This document shows, piece after piece, positions 58,157-64,000 of a DNA stretch of 64,000 nucleotides. The stretch comes from Humulus lupulus. Its lineage: Eukaryota > Streptophyta > Magnoliopsida > Rosales > Cannabaceae. The stretch lies in contig NC_084794.1 in assembly GCF_963169125.1 (NCBI RefSeq), forward strand, positions 71,769,665 to 71,833,664. The letters are read 5' to 3'. The notes below the pieces were generated by a model that saw only the letters and a program-made list of their open reading frames with translations, was not told the origin of the DNA and ran no database searches. Made by a program: the position numbers and the translations under genes. Within the stretch, counting starts at the first letter, position 1. The number at the start of each line of letters is the position of its first letter.

Positions 58157-59584
58157 TGTAACGCCCTGGCTGCCCCAGAACAGTTACGGTGGACCGGAAA
58201 TTTGACTCGCTACCCGAGTCCTTTGGTCAAAAACGTGCTCTAAGTGTAGTTAACAGGTTAAGGCATAAAACCAATAAAAAGGAAATTGAGATTTTCATTA
58301 CAAACTGCTCTGCAGAGCTAAACAAAACGTTTACAAGTTGTTCTCAGTACAAAAGGGTCACTACTGTTTCAAATTTACAATCCCGCCGACCTAAGCGGCA
58401 AAAATAGGGTAAACCCCCTAGTTCCTCTGAGAACTCCTTAGCCGTGGTGGTCAAGCGACCGCATATGTACACATCACCACATCAGCTCTCCACTCAAGGC
58501 TAGGTGAGCTTTTCTTTCCCTTTACCTGCATCACATAGCACCCATGAGCCAAAGCCCAGCAAGAAAACATAACACTTTGCATAAAACATTATCAAATGAT
58601 TATCATTATAATCACACTGAGCATAAAGCTTTCAAGCAAATGAGTGAACATCACATGAGGTCCTGATAAACCATACTGAGTGACTGACAAGCAAGTCACT
58701 AATTCACATGGAAGAGTGGCTGCTAAGTAAGCCACTAGCCTTCAACAGGTTCTGGTAAACCATACTGAGTGACTGACAAGCATGTCACTGTTTCAAGTGG
58801 GAGAGTGGCTGCTAGATAAGCCACTAGCCTCCAAGCGCTCATTTCACTCATCGACCCTCGGGGTCGGTCTGGCATTAATGCTCTTTGAGCCATTCAATGC
58901 TGATAGTTGATTAGATCTAATCTTTGTTGGCTTGCGTGATTCACGCTAAGGCCGTTCTGACTAATAAGTCAACGCGTGACCAGTGCCCAGTACCACTGCC
59001 GAACCTGACTAATAAGTCACAGCTTCACAGTTGATACTAGCACCTTTGCCAAATCTGACTAATAAGTCAGTACCATGCACAAGTGAGCAACATATGCTAT
59101 GTATTCCACAATCAATTCATGTCCATATCTATACAACCAACATGCCTCATGAATATCTATGCATGTCACACTTGGGGTGCAGTTTTCTTACCTCTGGTTC
59201 GAGCTAGAATGATTAAAAGAACGACCCCTGAGAACGATCAACCTTTAGACTTCTTAGCGGTTACCTAATCATAACCAATTAGAAACCATTAATAAAATAA
59301 ATCAATGAATGGTTCACAAACTAAACCACACTCCCGAGACCAATCCCCCACTCTCGGGACTCTCAAACTACTCAAAAGGGCCAAAGGAACCAACCCCCGA
59401 ACCTTAAAAACCATCACACCCCTGTAATTAAAAATATGGACTCACATGCATGCATTTCACATCATATCATAATATAATCAACATATACATGCATTTTATC
59501 AATTAATAACACAATTAAGCAAGTATGGCCCTCCCGGCCTACTATTTACGCCGTTAAACACATCGGAGAATTCGGGGCATTATA
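58157..59584 (-). repeat. 3' LTR of the Tekay-type element
   Basis: 1428 bp. In minus-strand reading it begins TATAATGCCCCG, probably a mutated TGTAATG, and ends GGGCGTTACA. It contains an internal duplication: about 58661-58750 and 58751-58835 share CCATACTGAGTGACTGACAAGC and GAGAGTGGCTGCTA, and CTGACTAATAAGTCA occurs three times (58957, 59006, 59056). Confidence 0.8.
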
Positions 59585-60501
59585 ACTATCCCCTCCTTAC
59601 TGAAATTTCGTCCTCAAAATTACCTGAACAGCTCGGGATACTGACTCTACATATCTGACTCCAGCTCCCAGGTCGCCTCCTCGACCTTGTTGTTCCTCCA
59701 CAACACCTTAACCAAAGGTATTGTCTTATTCCTGAGGACCTTGTCCTTTCTGTCAAGTATCTGAACTGGCTGCTCCTCAAAGGAGAGATCTGGCTCAAGC
59801 TCCAGATCCTCATAACTCAGAATATGGCCCACATCAGATACATACCTCCGGAGAGCTGATACATGGAACACATTATGCACGGCAGACAACGCCGGAGGCA
59901 AAGCCAATCTGTACGCCACCTGACCAATCCTCTCCAGGATCTCAAATGGACCTACAAATTTAGGACTCAGTTTGCCTTTCTTCCCAAATCTTCTCACCCC
60001 TTTCCATGGTGAGACTCTGAGGAAAACATAGTCTCCTACCTGGAATTCCACGTTCCTGCGCTTGGGATCCGCATAGCTCTTTTGTCTACTCTGAGAAGCA
60101 AGCATTCTAGCTCTAATCTTCTCAATAGCCTCACTAGTCCTCTGGACTGCATCAGGACCTAAGTATCTCCTTTCTCCTGTCTCATCCCAATGAATGGGAG
60201 ATCTGCACTTCCTACCATACATCATCTCATAAGGTGCTACTCCAGTGGTAGATTGGTAACTGTTGTTGTAGGAGAATTCTATCAAAGGCAGATACTTACT
60301 CCAAGACCCACCGAAATCCAGCACACATGCTCTCAGCATGTCTTCTAAAATCTGGATCGTCCTCTCAGATTGCCCATCTGTCTGAGGATGATAAGCTGTA
60401 CTGAATTTCAACTTTGTCCCCATAGCTTTCTGCAAACTTCCCCAGAACTTGGAAGTAAAAGTGGGGTCCCGATCTGACACGATCGACCTAGGTGCACCAT
60501 G

Positions 60502-60883
60502 GAGCCTATGACAGTCAGAATCCCGTGATCCGTAAGGGGAAAGACCGGGTAAGCTGTGCAATCCCACACCGCCTGGGGAAGGTCAAGTGTAATGATTCTA
60601 AGACTGTGTAGGTATGAGACTACACAGTTGAAGAGGGTTTAAATGGATTGATGGGTACTACCTATATCAGGAAGGTGCATCTTCTTTTCGATAGCCCATC
60701 ATTTGAGAACTCCATGGTTAAGCGTGCTTGGCCCAGAGTAATCTAGGGATGGGTGACCTCCTGGGAAGTTTTCCCAAGAAGTGTGCGAGTGAGGACAAAG
60801 CACGCTGGAAAGACTTGTCTTGGTTTGTAGGGCCAGTCGTCATTCCAGAAAGCAGCCATAGTGATTTGGGGCGTCACAGAGCC
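60502..60883 (+). mobile_element. Cassandra-like TRIM solo LTR carrying 5S rRNA sequence
   Basis: A 372-bp insert (60507-60878) splits the Tekay integrase and is flanked by perfect GAGCC duplications (60502-60506, 60879-60883). It ends GGGGCGTCACA and begins TATGACAG, probably a mutated TG. Its middle resembles plant 5S rRNA. Cassandra TRIM elements are known for LTRs with 5S-derived pol III promoters. Only one LTR is present, so it is a solo LTR. Confidence 0.85.
60671..60790 (+). ncRNA. 5S rRNA-derived segment inside the TRIM LTR
   Basis: GTTAAGCGTGCTTGG (60717-60731) matches the A-box region and GATGGGTGACCTCCTGG (60748-60764) the C-box region of plant 5S rRNA, with the right spacing. The outer parts diverge, so it is not a normal 5S gene. 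Pol III transcription is possible but unproven. Confidence 0.75.
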
Positions 60884-63416
60884 GCAGGATCTCTCTCACA
60901 TAGAGATCTGCATACTGATCAACTGTATATGTAGTCCTCACTGGCAGAAAGTGAGCTGACTTGGTGTAGCGATCCACTATCACCCAAATGGAGTCATGCT
61001 GACCAGTAGTCCTGGGTAAGCCCACCACAAAATCCATTGTGATGTCTTCCCACTTCCACTCTGGAATATCCAGAGGCTGCAGTGTCCCTGCCGGCCTCTG
61101 ATGCTCAGCCTTGACCTGTTGACATGTCAAGCACTTAGCCACATACTCTACTACATCTCTCTTCATTCCCGGCCACCAGTATAATGATCTCACATCCTGG
61201 TACATCTTCGTGGTGCCTGGATGCAAAGAGTAAGGTGTAGTATGAGATTCATCCAGAATCTCTCGCCTCAATGCAGTGCTAACAGAACACATATCCGCCC
61301 ATTGTATCTCAACAAGCCTACCTCAGACACTGTATAATCTCTGGATGCTCCAGCCTGAACATCCTCTCTAATCTTGATCAGCTGTGGGTCACTCAACTGA
61401 CTCTCTTTAATTCTCTCTAACAGCGTAGACTGTAGCGTGATGTTAGCCAGTTGGCCCACCAGCAGCTCTATACCAGCTCTGGTCATATCATCTGCTAACT
61501 CTCTGGCTATCAGCCTTATACCATGAATCTGCCCCGGACCCTTTCGACTCAAAGCATCAGCTACCACGTTGGCTTTCCCTGGATGATACAAAATCTCACA
61601 ATCATAATCTTTTACCAATTCCAGCCAACGCCTTTGCCTCATGTTCAGATCTTTCTGGGTGAAGAAGTATTTCAGGCTCTTGTGGTCTGTATAGATCTCA
61701 CACTTCTCTCCATAGAGATAGTGCCTCCATATCTTTAAAGCAAAAACCACCGCTGCCAACTCTAGATCATGAGTAGGATACCTCTTCTCATACTCCTTCA
61801 AATGACGAGAAGCATAAGCTATAAGCTTCTCTGATTGCATCAACACAACCCAAACCCTGATGAGAAGCATCGCAGTAAATCAAAAACTTCTCCTGGTCTG
61901 TCGGAAGACTCAGAATCGGAGCTGTAATCAATCTTTGCTTCAGTTCTTGGAAACTATTCTCACACTTATCTGACCACACAAATTTCTGGCTCTTGCGTGT
62001 CAGCTCAGTCAAAGCACTAGCAATCTTCGAGAACCCTTCCACGAACCGCCTGTAATAACCTGCCAATCCAAGGAAACTTCTAACCTCAGAAGCATTCTTT
62101 GGCCTTGGCCAATCTCTGACCGCTTCGATCTTTGCTGGATCTACTTTAATCCCCTCCTTATTGACAATGTGTCCAAGAAAGGATACCTGAGACAACCAGA
62201 ACTCACACTTCTTAAACTTTGCAAACAGTCTGTGCTCTCTCAGTCTCTGTAGAACCAACCTCAGATGTTGCTCATGCTCTGACTCAGTCTGAGAATATAC
62301 CAGAATATCATCGATGAAGACGATCACAAACTGGTCTAAGTAATCCTTGAACACTCTGTTCATCATATCCATAAAAGCAGCTGGGGCATTAGTCAATCCA
62401 AATGACATAACTAGAAACTCATAATGCCCATACCTGATACGAAAGGCAGTCTTCGGTATGTCTCCCTCCTTGACCCTCAACTGATGATAACCAGAACGAA
62501 GGTCGATCTTAGAGAATAGCTTCATACCTTGCATTTGATCGAACAGATAATATATCCTTGGCAAAGGATATCGGTTCTTAATTTTCAACTTATTCAGTTC
62601 CTTGTAATCTATACACATTCTCAGAGAACCATCTTTCTTCTTTACAAACAGAACTGGCGCACCCCAGGGTGAGAAACTAGGTCTAATGAAACCTATATCT
62701 AGAAGCTCTTGCAACTGCACTTTTAATTCTTTCAACTCAGCTGGGGCCATTCTGTATGGTGCTCTAGACACTGGCTCCATCCCTGGTGCCAGTTCTATGA
62801 GGAACTCAATCTCCCTGCGTGGTGGTAATCCTGGCAAATCTTCTGGAAACACATCCAGAAACTCACATACAAGTCTAGTATCCTCTGGTCTCACTGGCAC
62901 GACCTGGGTAGTGTCAACCACACTGGCTAGGAATCCAATGCATCCTCTCTGCAAAAGATCCCTGGCCCTCAACACAGAAATCATAGGAATATGGGGTCCA
63001 TGCACAGCACCAACGAATACAAAAGGATCCTCACCTTCAGGCTCAAAGGTGACCATCTTCCTTCTGCAGTCAATAGTTGCCCCATACTTTGCCAACCAAT
63101 CCATACCCAGTATCATATCAAAGTTAGTCATAACTAACTCTATCAAATCCACTGACAACTCTCTGCCCTCTACTGTCACTGGCAAAGATCTGACCCATCT
63201 TCTGGATACCACTAACTCCCCAGTGGGTAACAAAGTACCAAACCCCACAGCATAAAAATCACAAGGTCTACACAACCTATCAATAATCCTACTAGCAACA
63301 AAGGAATGTGTAGCACCAGAATCAATTAACACATGATAAGGGGTTCCTGCACTAAGAAGCTGACCTGTAACAACTGAGGGGGAAGCCTCAGCTTCTGCTT
63401 GAGTCAACGTGAACAC

Positions 63417-63593
63417 TCAAGCTGGGGCCAAGCTGTCCACCTTTCTGGGTTCTTCTTTCCCTATCTGAGGGCAATCTTTCTTAAGGTGACCCACTACTCC
63501 ACACAAATAGCAGGCCTTTGCCCTACACTCTCCCAAATGGCGCCTCTTGCACCTAGGGCATTCAGGACGAGCATTCAGGACGAGCATTCAGGA
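63417..63593 (-). pseudogene. 3' end of Tekay gag (zinc knuckles), truncated
   Basis: On the minus strand, two zinc-binding motifs, CPRCKRRHLGEC and CYLCGVVGHLKKDC, lead to CPQIG and a Lys/Arg-rich linker, then a TGA in place of the read-through into protease. Upstream of about 63557 the reading frame is lost in a 13-bp tandem repeat, after which the sequence no longer resembles gag. Confidence 0.8.
63558..63593. repeat. 13-bp tandem repeat at the truncated gag end
   Basis: GCATTCAGGACGA occurs 2.8 times in a row. Thirteen is not a multiple of three, so the array breaks the gag frame. It marks the edge between Tekay and unidentified sequence. Confidence 0.85.
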
Positions 63594-64000
63594 TTCAATG
63601 GGATATGATAGGTCGGATTGGGCATGACTTTGATTATGCATGTTGAATTCATGCCCTATTGGTGACTGGGTATGACTCCATGAAAAATTTGGATTATAGG
63701 TGGGGGCAAAAGGGATATCAAAAGATCCATGCATGTCATACATATTATTAGTTTCTCCATAATTTAAATTTGAATGCTCATAATAGTTGTACTCAGAATT
63801 CCAACTATAATTAAAATGATCCATATGGAAGAAACTAAATGACAAACTAATTTTTTTTTTTAAAGATGACAATTAAGGGGGAAAAAAACAAGAAAATAAA
63901 AATTAAGAGAACAAAAAAACAATGTTAAGAAATGAAAACAAGAGCTAGGACAAGATTTAAGTTCTTTTTTTTTTTTTTTCTTTTCAAGAATATATATATT
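63594..64000. other. Unidentified sequence at the right end
   Basis: A minus-strand open frame at 63588-63872 encodes a Tyr/Asn/Ser-rich peptide (for example MDHFNYSWNSEYNYYEHSN and APTYNPNFSW). The YNPNFSW word recalls the YNP..HPNFSW region of some plant gypsy gag proteins, but that is weak. From 63873 the sequence is low-complexity A-rich, with a purine run AAGGGGGAAAAAAA at about 63876-63889. Confidence 0.35.

Larger units (their letters stand above)
59620..63416 (-). pseudogene. Tekay pol: protease, RT, RNase H, integrase, chromodomain (broken)
   Basis: Reading leftward from 63416: retropepsin with [10 protein letters not shown] (about 62750-62250) with YVDD-type FIDDILVY, RNase H starting YCDASHQG, integrase with zinc H-H-C-C motif (HPGTTKMY...CLTCQQ) and DD-E residues, then a chromodomain ending in EEATWELES. 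Breaks: a TGA at the junction with gag (63417-63419, probable CGA ancestor), a frameshift near 61845 inside RNase H, another near 61285 before integrase, a 372-bp insertion at 60507-60878 between the two integrase catalytic Asp residues, and a TAG at 59647-59649 a few codons before the normal TAA at 59620. These enzymes would copy and insert the element. Confidence 0.88.
58157..63593 (-). mobile_element. Tekay-type chromovirus, decayed, 5' end not in the window
   Basis: Minus-strand element. Its 3' LTR is 58157-59584, its polypurine tract is the complement of CTATCCCCTCCTT (59585-59597), and pol runs 59620-63416 with a chromodomain. The 5' part is cut after the zinc knuckles at about 63593, and the 5' LTR is not in the window. 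It carries nonsense changes, two frameshifts and a TRIM insertion and cannot be active. The preceding GTATG (58152-58156) would be its target duplication. Confidence 0.85.

Noticed and set aside
60671..60790. Functional 5S rRNA gene
   Set aside because: Only the central promoter region is well conserved; the outer parts diverge and the segment lies in a TRIM LTR with target duplications.
1..64000. CRISPR arrays, operons, ribosome binding sites, origins
   Set aside because: The window is plant nuclear DNA; none of these bacterial features is present.

Overview
The window is nuclear DNA of a flowering plant, almost certainly a eudicot. The evidence is AT-rich intergenic DNA, spliced genes with GT-AG introns, an HD-Zip I homeobox gene, a PBL34-type receptor-like cytoplasmic kinase, two LRR receptor kinases, and plant transposon lineages (Tat, chromovirus, copia, CACTA, a Cassandra-like TRIM). 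I cannot fix the species from sequence alone.

Layout. 1-1017: 3' end and LTR of an element that continues to the left. 961-8.4 kb: AT-rich intergenic DNA with a tandem pair of MITE-like copies. 8.4-10.7 kb (+): three-exon HD-Zip I gene, ATHB-13/23 type, with upstream ORFs in its leader. 13.9-19.5 kb (+): six-exon PBL34/35/36-like kinase. 20.4-21.7 kb: foldback element with a 9-bp target duplication and a nested insertion. 22.5-34.1 kb: a second foldback, split by a 10.4-kb Tat-lineage LTR retrotransposon (- strand) that lacks protease and reverse transcriptase but carries a spliced extra gene in antisense (+ strand, own TATA box). 34.6-44.7 kb (-): two tandem LRR receptor kinases. The left one is a pseudogene whose signal peptide is split by a 2.9-kb non-autonomous chromovirus and whose LRR region is frameshifted. 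The right one looks intact. 45.1-51.8 kb (+): decayed copia element containing a 2.05-kb solo LTR. 52.0-56.7 kb: non-autonomous CACTA transposon. 56.7-58.2 kb: truncated LTR. 58.2-63.6 kb (-): decayed Tekay-type chromovirus whose integrase is interrupted by a 5S-rRNA-bearing TRIM LTR. 63.6-64 kb: unidentified, behind a short tandem-repeat junction.

Four host loci are recognisable, two clearly intact (HD-Zip, PBL34-like), one apparently intact (LRR-RLK) and one broken. The HD-Zip gene is a transcription factor. The PBL-type kinase and the LRR-RLKs belong to cell-surface signalling families in which RLCK-VII proteins act below receptor kinases, but nothing here shows that these particular genes act together. 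Most of the rest is layered transposon insertion, and target duplications, LTR identity and nesting allow a partial relative order to be read.

All splice sites, alignments and identities were read by eye. No search was run.
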